This document shows positions 1 through 5,315 of a DNA stretch of 7,569 nt, one piece after another. The stretch comes from Anaerolineales bacterium (lineage in GTDB: Bacteria > Chloroflexota > Anaerolineae > 4572-78 > J111), in assembly GCA_012032575.1 (NCBI GenBank), contig JAAUSP010000368.1, forward strand, positions 1 to 7,569, given 5' to 3'. Positions within the stretch are counted from its first letter, which is position 1. The number at the start of each line of letters is the position of its first letter. The notes below the pieces were generated by a model. It was not told where the DNA came from. It was given only the letters and a program-made list of their open reading frames with translations, and did not search any database. Position numbers and translations under genes: made by a program.

Positions 1-124
1 AGCGCCGCGATTTGAGCCTCGGTCAAGGCGCGGCCATCCACGGCGTCGAAGAAACTGAGCTCAAGGCCCAAAGCCGCCAAGCGCGCGGCGGAGCGCGCAC
101 GCCGCTCCGGGCTGCGCGCCAACA
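1..124 (-). pseudogene. N-terminal fragment of a glycosyltransferase family 25 (LPS biosynthesis type) gene
   Basis: The minus strand reads LARSPERRARSAARL, then ALGLELSFFDAVDGRALTEA, up to the left edge of the window. This is the characteristic start of GT25 enzymes (typically NLxRSPERRxR... followed by FFDAVDGR), which add sugars to lipooligosaccharide in Gram-negative bacteria. The leucine of LARSPER is encoded at 120-122. The residue before it should normally be Asn, preceded by a short hydrophobic strand and the start Met. Instead the frame runs into Leu-Arg-Cys-Ile, which fits nothing in the family. So the first ~8 codons are missing and replaced by the cytochrome c piece that reads the other way. 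The left end is cut by the window. GC content is higher than in the genes after position 420. The family call is by eye; the gene is not functional as seen here. Confidence 0.6.
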
Positions 125-126
125 AC
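118..126. other. Abrupt joint between two unrelated gene pieces
   Basis: GT25 homology on the minus strand stops at about 120-122, and cytochrome c homology on the plus strand begins at about 118-121. Neither gene has its proper start or upstream part across this point. The joint is placed only by where family-like residues stop, so it is uncertain by several bases. It may be an assembly or amplification chimera or a real deletion/inversion. Confidence 0.5.
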
Positions 127-206
127 CTGCAGATGGCCGGTGTGGCGCCAAGCTGAACGATCGCGAGATCAAGGCCGTGTCCGACTACATGGCCGGCCTG
201 CGCTGA
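118..206 (+). pseudogene. C-terminal fragment of a c-type cytochrome, with a frameshift
   Basis: The last codons read [20 protein letters not shown] then TGA (204-206), a typical C-terminal helix of cytochrome c4/c553 proteins, which carry electrons in the periplasm. Just upstream, a different frame (from 121) reads NNLQMAGVA, the expected preceding residues. The two frames are joined correctly only if one G is added in the gtggcgccaag stretch at about 142-152, so there is a one-base deletion. The heme-binding CxxCH part is absent, lost at the joint near 120. The next gene on the same strand is the msrP fragment, 102 bases on. In several betaproteobacteria a c-type cytochrome lies near msrP, which agrees with a common origin for 118-415. 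Confidence 0.6.
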
Positions 207-244
207 ACCCGCGCGCGCTTTCCCTGTCTCGCCGTCCTGTGCTG

Positions 245-269
245 CCGCTCGGCCTGTAAGGCCGGGCGG
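245..269. repeat. Short GC-rich hairpin between the cytochrome c and msrP fragments
   Basis: CCGCTCGGCCT (245-255) pairs with AGGCCGGGCGG (259-269) around a 3-base GTA loop, giving an 11-bp stem in which one pair is a T-G wobble in this orientation. No T-run follows, so it is not a classic intrinsic terminator. It lies downstream of the cytochrome stop and could still mark a transcript end or be a REP-like element of the donor genome. Confidence 0.45.
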
Positions 270-308
270 AGGGTGTACGACCCACGCGTTGTCGCTGCTG
301 GAGAGGCC

Positions 309-416
309 ATGCACTTGATCAAGGATCGCGGCCACATCACGCCCTTGGCCGAGGGCATCACGCCGCGCGCGGTGTTCGAGCAGCGGCGCTCCTTTTTGCA
401 GCAGTTGGCCGGCGGC
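309..416 (+). pseudogene. msrP: N-terminal fragment of msrP (protein-methionine-sulfoxide reductase catalytic subunit)
   Basis: From ATG 309 the frame reads [16 protein letters not shown], then [20 protein letters not shown]. The ITPxxxFExRRxFLQ pattern is typical of the start of MsrP (YedY), the molybdopterin enzyme that repairs oxidised methionine in periplasmic proteins together with the membrane heme protein MsrQ. The twin arginines R26-R27 in RRSFLQQ are the Tat export signal. A Shine-Dalgarno GGAG at 300-303 lies 5 bases before the ATG, so this start is preferred to the upstream GTG at 273. Only about 36 of roughly 300-330 residues are present. Family-like sequence ends near 414, where dihydroorotase sequence begins on the other strand. 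The catalytic domain and the molybdopterin-ligating Cys are missing, so the fragment cannot be functional. Confidence 0.65.
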
Positions 417-420
417 CAGT
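403..420. other. Joint between betaproteobacterial-like msrP and the dihydroorotase gene
   Basis: Plus-strand MsrP residues are recognisable to about 416, and minus-strand dihydroorotase residues (FRHWPP) are recognisable down to about 410. Both genes are broken here and in opposite orientations. The GC-rich ttggccggcggccag stretch at the overlap could be shared microhomology. Such a tail-into-tail collision of two truncated genes is typical of a chimeric contig, though a real rearrangement cannot be excluded from sequence alone. Confidence 0.6.
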
Positions 421-787
421 GCCGGAAGCAGGCCAGCAGGGTGGGTAGGTCCTCGACCCGCAGCAGGCCGAAGGTTTCGTTGAGATAGATTTTAAGAGCG
501 ACGGCCTGGCCGGCTAACCGGGGCAGCTCGTCTATCTGGGTCGGGCTGGCCCCAGCAAAAAGCCCAACGTCACAATAAATTGAACGTTGGGCTTGCTGTC
601 GAGCGGCCTCTAACACGGGTAAGGCGGCCAGAGGAGGGTTGGTGTTGGGCATCGCCAGAATAAGGGTGATGCCTCCGGCCAAAGCAGCGGCGGTGCCGCT
701 GGCAAAATCCTCCTTGTGTTCGCCCCCCGGCGTCCGCAAATGCGTATGCACATCAATCAAACCTGGTAATTTGAGCAATTTAGCCAT
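410..787 (-). CDS. pyrC: Dihydroorotase, CAD-like class I, N-terminal part only (broken at 410)
   Basis: Dihydroorotase interconverts carbamoyl-aspartate and dihydroorotate in pyrimidine synthesis, in the cytoplasm. The start [20 protein letters not shown] and the following [18 protein letters not shown] and [10 protein letters not shown] match the dihydroorotase domain of animal CAD closely. H14 and H16 are the first zinc-binding pair (HxH), and K99 in LKIYLNETF sits where the carboxylated bridging lysine is found, 85 residues on, as in CAD. The usual Glu after HLR is Thr here. Recognisable sequence ends near residue 126 (FRHWPP). The frame stays open to 185 but the rest is unlike the family. 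About 220 C-terminal residues with the remaining zinc ligands are missing. ATG 787 has AAGGGAG immediately before it, a rather short spacing; the TTG three codons later would give a more normal distance. Confidence 0.85.
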
Positions 788-818
788 CTCCCTTGAATTG
801 GGATCAGAAGCAGTATCT

Positions 819-853
819 ACTCCCTACTCCTTACTCCCTACTCCCTATTCCCT
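819..853. repeat. Tandem heptamer repeat A, five ACTCCCT units
   Basis: Five back-to-back 7-base units: ACTCCCT, ACTCCTT, ACTCCCT, ACTCCCT, ATTCCCT. They lie in the 5' leader of the dihydroorotase gene, whose transcript would read them as AGGGAGT units, and 31 bases upstream of its start codon. No inverted arm is found nearby, unlike the three other heptamer repeats of this window. Confidence 0.85.
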
Positions 854-867
854 TTGTCAACAGGCGC

Positions 868-893
868 AAAAAACCCGATTTGCAAAATCGGGT
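868..893 (-). terminator. Terminator-like hairpin in the dihydroorotase leader (possible attenuator)
   Basis: On the minus strand ACCCGATTT (893-885) pairs with AAATCGGGT (881-873) in a perfect 9-bp stem with a 3-base loop, followed directly by six T (873-868). This is a standard intrinsic terminator in the minus direction only. No gene on that strand ends just upstream; instead it lies between the promoter at 950-978 and the dihydroorotase start at 787. It would therefore stop leader transcription unless relieved, as in transcription attenuation of pyr genes. The only competing pairing I see is GGGTC (minus strand, 938-934) with GACCC (894-890), which is short. Confidence 0.6.
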
Positions 894-949
894 CATTGCT
901 GCTGTCAACTGGCTGAGATTTGCCCGGTCGGACGACCCACCGGAAGCGC

Positions 950-978
950 ATTATAATATGATTGGGTATAGGCGGCAA
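950..978 (-). promoter_or_regulatory. Promoter of the dihydroorotase gene
   Basis: The minus strand has TTGCCG (978-973), a 17-base spacer and a perfect TATAAT (955-950). The predicted transcript starts near 943, leaving a leader of about 155 bases before ATG 787 that contains the terminator-like hairpin and heptamer repeat A. Confidence 0.6.
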
Positions 979-984
979 ATTGAG

Positions 985-1013
985 TTTACAGTCTCACCAT
1001 GCTATGTTAAAAT
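985..1013 (+). promoter_or_regulatory. Promoter of comM
   Basis: TTTACA (985-990), a 17-base spacer and TAAAAT (1008-1013) with an extended -10 TG at 1005-1006. The predicted start is near 1020, about 29 bases before the comM ATG. It is back-to-back with, but does not overlap, the dihydroorotase promoter. Confidence 0.6.
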
Positions 1014-1048
1014 GTAATGAAAACTTGCTGCCTGGATAGGATGGTCTC

Positions 1049-2569
1049 ATGCTTGCCAAAGTCACCAGTTGCGCTATCGTTGGTTTGGATGGGGTGTTAA
1101 TCGAAGTCGAAGTGGATATTGCTCGCGGCCTGCCTTCGATGACCATCGTCGGCTTGCCGGATACGGCTGTGCAGGAGAGCCGCGAGCGGGTCCGCGCGGC
1201 GATCAAAAACTCCGGCCTTTCTTTTCCCGCCGAGCGAGTCACCGTCAATCTGGCTCCCGCCGACATCCGCAAAGCCGGCCCTGCCTACGATCTGCCGATT
1301 GCGGTGGGCCTGTTGTTAGCCTCGGAGCGCATTTTTGGCGATGTGAGCCAGGCTATTCTGATGGGCGAACTCTCGCTGGATGGCGGGGTGCGTCACGTCA
1401 GCGGGGTACTGCCGATGGCAAATCTGGCCCAGCAGGCCGGCTTTAGCACCCTCTTTGTCCCTGCTGAAGATGCCGCCGAAGCCTCCCTGATCGAGGGGCT
1501 GACCATCTATCCCGTCCAAAACTTATTACAACTGGTTGACCACTTGACCGGCCATAATAAGCTGACCCCGCACCAGCCCAATTTCTCGCTGGAGGTGGAC
1601 GATTTCCCTTCCTTTGCCACCGATTTGGCTGAAATCAAAGGGCAGGAGCACGTCAAACGGGCGTTGGAAATCGCGGCGGCTGGCGGGCACAATATGTTGA
1701 TGTCCGGTCCTCCCGGTGCAGGCAAAACCCTCATCGCCCGTTCGATGCCGGGGATTTTGCCCAAACTGACCATTGCAGAGGCGCTGGATGTGACCCGTAT
1801 CTACTCGGTGGCCGACCAGCTTTCGCCGGATGAGCCGCTGGTGCGTCACCGGCCTTTCCGTGCGCCGCATCACACGGTCAGCTATGCCGGGCTGGTCGGC
1901 GGGGGGCGCTGGCCCAAACCCGGCGAGATCAGTCTGGCCCATCGCGGCATTCTTTTTCTGGATGAGCTGCCGGAATTTGGCACGCGCATGCTGGAGATGC
2001 TGCGCCAGCCGTTGGAGGATAAGATTGTGGCTATCAGCCGTTCCGCCGGTTCGCTGACTTATCCGGCCAATTTTACGCTGATCGCCAGCATGAACCCCTG
2101 TCCATGCGGCTATTTCGGCGACTCGGTCAAAGAGTGTACCTGCTCGGTTTCGATGGTCAAAGGCTACCAGAAAAAAATATCCGGCCCGCTGATGGACCGG
2201 ATAGATATTCACGTCGAAGTGCCGCGTGTCCCCTTTGAAAAACTGAGCAGCCAGCGCACCGGCGAATCGAGCCTCAAGGTGCGGGAGCGGGTCGAAGCGG
2301 CGCGGGTGGTGCAGCGCAAACGGTTTGAAGGGACAACCCTGCAAACCAACGCCGATATGGGTCCGGCGGAAATCCGCCAGTTCTGTCCTATTGACGACAC
2401 CAGCACCAACCTGCTCAAAGCGGCCATGCAGCAAATGCAGTTGAGCGCCCGCGCCTATCACCGCATCCTCAAACTGGCCCGCACCATCGCCGATCTAGCC
2501 GGAGCCGAGCAGATCAAAACGGCTCACATCGCCGAGGCTATTCAGTACCGGCCCCGGCTGCGGGTGTAG
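1049..2569 (+). CDS. comM: ComM / YifB family AAA+ ATPase (Mg chelatase-like), complete
   Basis: ComM is a hexameric AAA+ helicase. In Vibrio it promotes branch migration when transformed DNA is integrated, and it is widespread even in species not known to take up DNA. The 506-residue length is normal. Order of parts: an N-terminal ChlI/Lon-protease-like domain (about 1-170, with the family start SCAIVGLDGVLIEVEVDIARG and GLPDTAVQESRERVRAA), an AAA+ core (about 190-395) and a C-terminal Mg-chelatase-like helical domain (about 400-495). Walker A is GPPGAGKT (220-227) and Walker B ILFLDE (301-306). The family's cysteine cluster MNPCPCG...CTC has C351, C353, C363 and C365. MDRIDIHVEVP follows as usual. 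Start ATG 1049 has GGATAGGA 7 bases upstream. It stands alone behind its own promoter, and no other competence gene is seen in the window. Confidence 0.96.
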   Translation: MLAKVTSCAIVGLDGVLIEVEVDIARGLPSMTIVGLPDTAVQESRERVRAAIKNSGLSFPAERVTVNLAPADIRKAGPAYDLPIAVGLLLASERIFGDVSQAILMGELSLDGGVRHVSGVLPMANLAQQAGFSTLFVPAEDAAEASLIEGLTIYPVQNLLQLVDHLTGHNKLTPHQPNFSLEVDDFPSFATDLAEIKGQEHVKRALEIAAAGGHNMLMSGPPGAGKTLIARSMPGILPKLTIAEALDVTRIYSVADQLSPDEPLVRHRPFRAPHHTVSYAGLVGGGRWPKPGEISLAHRGILFLDELPEFGTRMLEMLRQPLEDKIVAISRSAGSLTYPANFTLIASMNPCPCGYFGDSVKECTCSVSMVKGYQKKISGPLMDRIDIHVEVPRVPFEKLSSQRTGESSLKVRERVEAARVVQRKRFEGTTLQTNADMGPAEIRQFCPIDDTSTNLLKAAMQQMQLSARAYHRILKLARTIADLAGAEQIKTAHIAEAIQYRPRLRV

Positions 2570-2645
2570 GTTTAGCACTCTCGACGCCCTGCGCGGTGAG
2601 AAGTACGGAATCATTACAGACTACATACCGGCTCCTACCTGCTGA

Positions 2646-2993
2646 CTATTCCCTGGTCAAATATTCAGGATACAGCGCTTTCATGCAGTCCGGGTATATT
2701 CCGTGGCTGAACCAGACCTCGCTGTGTTCGGTGATATAGGTTTCTACCTGTTCCCAGTAGCCGTCATCATTGCGTACTTTTTTGCAGGAAGCACAGATGG
2801 GAATAATGCCTCCGAGCGTTTTAATCTCCCGATACGCCTTTTCCAGGCGTTCGGCTCGCTCCTGGGCTAATTCATACAAGCGCACATTTTCGATAATCAG
2901 CGGGTCAAACGTATCCTCCGCCGGAAGCTGGGGCAGTACCCATAAACGCTCCCGTTGGATTGGCGAGTATTTTAGTTTAACGCTTAGTTTTCT
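2646..2993 (-). pseudogene. C-terminal remnant of a sensor or response-regulator protein (PICASCKK module)
   Basis: The frame is open from a TGA at 2994-2996 to the stop at 2646. It reads FDPLIIENVRLYELAQERAE (like the last helix of a GAF domain), then a short coiled-coil helix ending REIKTL, then GGIIPICASCKKVRNDDGYW and FSHGIYPDCMKALYPE. This last part is a common tail on PAS, GAF and receiver proteins, presumably binding metal through CxxC...CxxC; its exact role is unknown. Here, counted from GTG 2885, C31, C34 and C67 are kept but the expected fourth Cys is Tyr (Y64). The only start in this frame is GTG 2885, without a ribosome site. A better initiation site, ATG 2943 with CGGGAG 5 bases upstream, is in another frame and stops after 12 codons. 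So the gene seems truncated and frameshifted. A 79-residue free-standing protein from GTG 2885 is the alternative. Confidence 0.6.
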
Positions 2994-3010
2994 TCAAGAT
3001 AAAGGCTGAT

Positions 3011-3048
3011 TCTTAAAAAATTAAGCCCTGGTTTTAGAGATAAAGGGC
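3011..3048 (-). terminator. Weak terminator candidate after the TIM-barrel isomerase gene
   Basis: On the minus strand GCCCT (3048-3044, in the last codons of the gene) can pair with AGGGC (3029-3025), followed by TTAATTTTTT. The stem is only 5 bp with a 14-base loop, so this is tentative, but the T-run and its place at the gene end fit. Confidence 0.35.
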
Positions 3049-3801
3049 ACAGCGCTCAATGGTAATATTTAAAGCCGCCACCGGGTCGCCTTTGGGAATG
3101 AATTCGTGGGCAATGAGGCCGCTGTATCCCGTCGCTCGGATAGCCTGCAAAATGGCCGGATAATACAATTCCTGGGCGTCGTCCAAATCATTCCGGCCCG
3201 GATTTCCGGCGGTATGGTAGTGACTGAAGGCGGGGTGGGCCTGCTCGATGGTGCGGATGATGTCGCCTTCCATAATTTGCATGTGGTAGATGTCGTAGAG
3301 CAGTTTGACTTGCGGTGAGCCAACCAACTCGCAGACCTGCAAACCCCAGGCGGTATGGTCGGCCTGATAATCGGGATGATCCACCTTGCTGTTGAGCAGT
3401 TCCAGCACCAGCGTCACCCCGGCGGCTTCGGCCGCCGGCGCAACACGAGCCAGCCCGGCGGCGGTAATTTCGATGCCCGCCGCATCATCAAGGCCGTCCC
3501 GATTGCCACTAAAGCAGATCAGGTTGGGGATGTTCCATTCCTGGGCCTGCGCGATAGAGGTCCGAATTTCGCGCTCAATGCGCTCGTGCTCGTCACGGCG
3601 GTTGAGGCCAACCGTCAGCGATTGGTGACCGGCAATTGCCGAGATGCCCAAACCGTGCGCCTTGATCAGCGGCCAATATTCCTGCGGCGGCAGGTCAATG
3701 GCGGCATAACCCGCCTCGGCCACCGCGCCGACAAACTGCTCCGGCGTCAGTTTTTCGGGGACAAAACACCACCAGGCTACTGCTTGTTGAATTGTCGTCA
3801 T
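3034..3801 (-). CDS. Hydroxypyruvate isomerase-like sugar isomerase/epimerase (TIM barrel)
   Basis: This is a cytoplasmic metal-dependent isomerase of the xylose-isomerase-like TIM-barrel superfamily, closest in motifs to hydroxypyruvate isomerase (Hyi). From ATG 3801 the product has 255 residues, a normal length. The metal-binding positions are visible: E134 in LVLELLNS, D170 in [15 protein letters not shown]196 in [13 protein letters not shown] (where E. coli Hyi has Gln) and E233 in [11 protein letters not shown]. The DIYHxQxxEGD and AGxPGRxD motifs are strong Hyi-type signatures. The chosen start has GGGGAGG 5-6 bases upstream; the ATG nine codons earlier lacks one. No glyoxylate carboligase or tartronate-semialdehyde reductase lies nearby, so the true substrate is open and another ketose or sugar is possible. 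A weak promoter may lie near 3875-3905; I could not define it well. Confidence 0.85.
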   Translation of the reverse strand: MTTIQQAVAWWCFVPEKLTPEQFVGAVAEAGYAAIDLPPQEYWPLIKAHGLGISAIAGHQSLTVGLNRRDEHERIEREIRTSIAQAQEWNIPNLICFSGNRDGLDDAAGIEITAAGLARVAPAAEAAGVTLVLELLNSKVDHPDYQADHTAWGLQVCELVGSPQVKLLYDIYHMQIMEGDIIRTIEQAHPAFSHYHTAGNPGRNDLDDAQELYYPAILQAIRATGYSGLIAHEFIPKGDPVAALNITIERCALYL

Positions 3802-3925
3802 CGAAACCTCCCCAAGAACTGTGACCAATTCTTGCCAGAATTTTATTAAAATCTAAGGTGGATACACCCTCGTATTCTACCACGACCGCTTGAATGTGCC
3901 ACTTCGGGGAGATTGCGCCAAAAAT

Positions 3926-3953
3926 TTGACCCCAGAGTAGGTTGTGGTAAAAT
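3926..3953 (+). promoter_or_regulatory. Promoter of tRNA-Cys
   Basis: TTGACC (3926-3931), a 16-base spacer and TAAAAT (3948-3953). The predicted start near 3960 leaves about 20 bases before the mature tRNA 5' end at 3981. Confidence 0.6.
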
Positions 3954-3980
3954 ATATCTCGCTTCGGAAATTATTTTCGC

Positions 3981-4052
<72 letters not shown>

Positions 4053-4062
4053 CAAGCAACCC

Positions 4063-4095
4063 AAAGGGTCAAGTTTACTTGGCCCTTTTTGTTTT
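4063..4095 (+). terminator. Intrinsic terminator of tRNA-Cys
   Basis: AAAGGGTCAAG (4063-4073) pairs with CTTGGCCCTTT (4078-4088), including one G-T wobble, around a TTTA loop, and is followed by TTTTTGTTTT (4086-4095). The end of the T-run touches the stop codon of the glycosyltransferase on the other strand. The same stem read leftwards has only three T after it and would be a poor terminator. Confidence 0.85.
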
Positions 4096-5234
4096 AACGT
4101 TGTGGACGGTCGAGCCGCAAAGCGCGATAAACCGCTTCTAGCTTGGCACAGGCTTTTTGCCACGAAAATTTTTGGGCCTGGATCAGCCCCCGTTGGCTCA
4201 GGTCACGCTGCAGGTTGGGGTCGCTCAGAACGCGGCGCAGGGCTTGACTCCAGGCGGCGGTGTCGGTTGGGTCAAGCAGCAGGCCGGCCTCGCCTACTAC
4301 CTCCGGCAAACTGGAACTGTTGCTGCTGACCACCGGCGCGCCGCAGGCCATCGCTTCCAGGGGGCCTAAGCCAAAGCCTTCATACAGGGATGGAAAAACA
4401 AACAGTTCGGCCAATTGGTAGAAGCCCGGCAGGTCGGCCTCATCCACATAGCCGGGAAAAATAACCCGCTCCTGTAGCCCCATCGCTTGCAGTTTTTGAA
4501 AAAATGACTCGTACAGCCAGCCTTTTACCGACCAAAACGAGGTTTAGATCGGGCCAATCCGGCAGCAGGGTTTGAAAGACATCCAGCAGCCGGCTGAGGT
4601 TTTTGCGAGGCTCAATGGTGGCCACGTGCAAGATAAATTTATCGGGGAGACGATATTTCTGGCGGATTTGAGCCAGGCGGGTGGGATCGCTGAGGGGCTG
4701 GAACGTGGGCGCTGCCGCTTCATAAATCACCTTGATTTTTGATTCCGGCAGTCCATAATAGTGCAGCGCATCCTGTTTGGTCCATTCGGATGGAGTGATA
4801 ATCACATCGGCGGCACGCAGGTAGCGCGGCATGCTGAAGGTCAGGTACCAGCGGTTATAGGGCAAGTGATATTCGGGGTAGCGCAAAAAAATGAGATCGT
4901 GCAGGGTATAAACCGTGCGGGCCTGGCCGAAATGAGCCAGCAGGTGATTGGTGGCGTGGAAAATATCTACCGCCCCAAAAACCCGGTCCATCGGCCAGCG
5001 GCTCAGGTGCGAGAGCAGCACCCCCATACGCCAGGGTTTGTTGCCCAATTTGACCGTCCGCCGGGGCAGATGGCGCAAATAATCCGGCAGTTCCGCCTGA
5101 CCATCATCATTGTAAAACAATGACAGACTGAGCTGGCTGTGGTGTTTGGCCAGCGTGCGGGCAATTTCGCCGGCATAGCGGCCCAACCCGGCGTGTTTTT
5201 GGGCTGTCGGGGAAACGTCAAGGCAGACGTGCAT
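4094..5234 (-). CDS. Glycosyltransferase family 4 protein (frameshifted near 4523-4526)
   Basis: This is a retaining GT-B glycosyltransferase, presumably transferring a nucleotide-sugar-derived residue to a cell-surface or capsular glycan on the inner face of the membrane. After correction of one base it has 379 residues. Visible motifs: N-terminal AGLGRYAGE (16-23), DIFHATNHLLAHF, LHDLIFLRYPEY, the phosphate-binding IEPRKNLSRLL (207-217), and SLYEGFGLGPLEAMACGAP with the E-x7-E pair E285/E293. The reading frame breaks at the T4 run 4523-4526 (AAAA on the coding strand): with three A the sequence continues GKGWLYESFFQKLQAMGLQE, as expected. The upstream frame ends at 4440 and the downstream frame is open from about 4483 to the stop at 4094. 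The change may be a homopolymer sequencing error or a recent inactivation; the absence of other damage favours the former. ATG 5234 is preferred over TTG 5258. It follows its paralogue by about 70 bases. Confidence 0.85.
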
Positions 5235-5261
5235 GGCGATACTCACAGAGAGTGACAAGGA

Positions 5262-5315
5262 GTGATACGTGATGCGTGATACGTGACTCTTTATGCATCA
5301 CGCATCACGCATCAT
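5262..5315. repeat. Heptamer hairpin repeat B (GTGATGC units, 4 direct + 3 inverted)
   Basis: Direct units are GTGATAC, GTGATGC, GTGATAC, GTGACTC (5262-5289). After TTTAT come the inverted units GCATCAC, GCATCAC, GCATCAT (5295-5315). The arms 5264-5284 and 5293-5313 pair over 21 positions with an 8-base loop. In the minus-strand transcript, which covers both glycosyltransferases, two of the three imperfect positions become G-U pairs and one stays a C-A mismatch. The repeat overlaps the 3' end of the upstream glycosyltransferase gene and supplies its TGA stop (5305-5307). No T-run follows. Confidence 0.85.

Noticed and set aside
12..206. A single 64-codon plus-strand gene
   Set aside because: Only its last ~20 codons resemble a cytochrome c; the earlier part is antisense to a recognisable GT25 start and has no family resemblance.
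185..409. C-terminal continuation of the dihydroorotase reading frame
   Set aside because: After residue ~126 the translation no longer resembles the family and runs antisense to msrP; the open frame is just GC-rich chance.
895..945. PyrR-binding loop in the dihydroorotase leader
   Set aside because: The TCCGACCGGGC stretch only loosely resembles the PyrR consensus and lacks the GAGG core, so no PyrR site is claimed.
1526..2461. Long (311-codon) minus-strand frame inside comM
   Set aside because: It is antisense to conserved AAA+ motifs, has a composition typical of a shadow frame and resembles no family.
3355..3849. 164-codon plus-strand frame opposite the TIM-barrel isomerase
   Set aside because: It is antisense to a gene with clear metal-binding motifs; no ribosome site or family resemblance.
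4510..4530. Programmed ribosomal frameshift in the glycosyltransferase
   Set aside because: The A4 run lacks a typical slippery heptamer and I saw no downstream stimulatory stem; an indel error or mutation is simpler.
5262..5315. CRISPR array or transposon end at the heptamer repeats
   Set aside because: Units are 7 bases with no spacers, there are no cas genes or transposase, and no flanking target duplication is visible.
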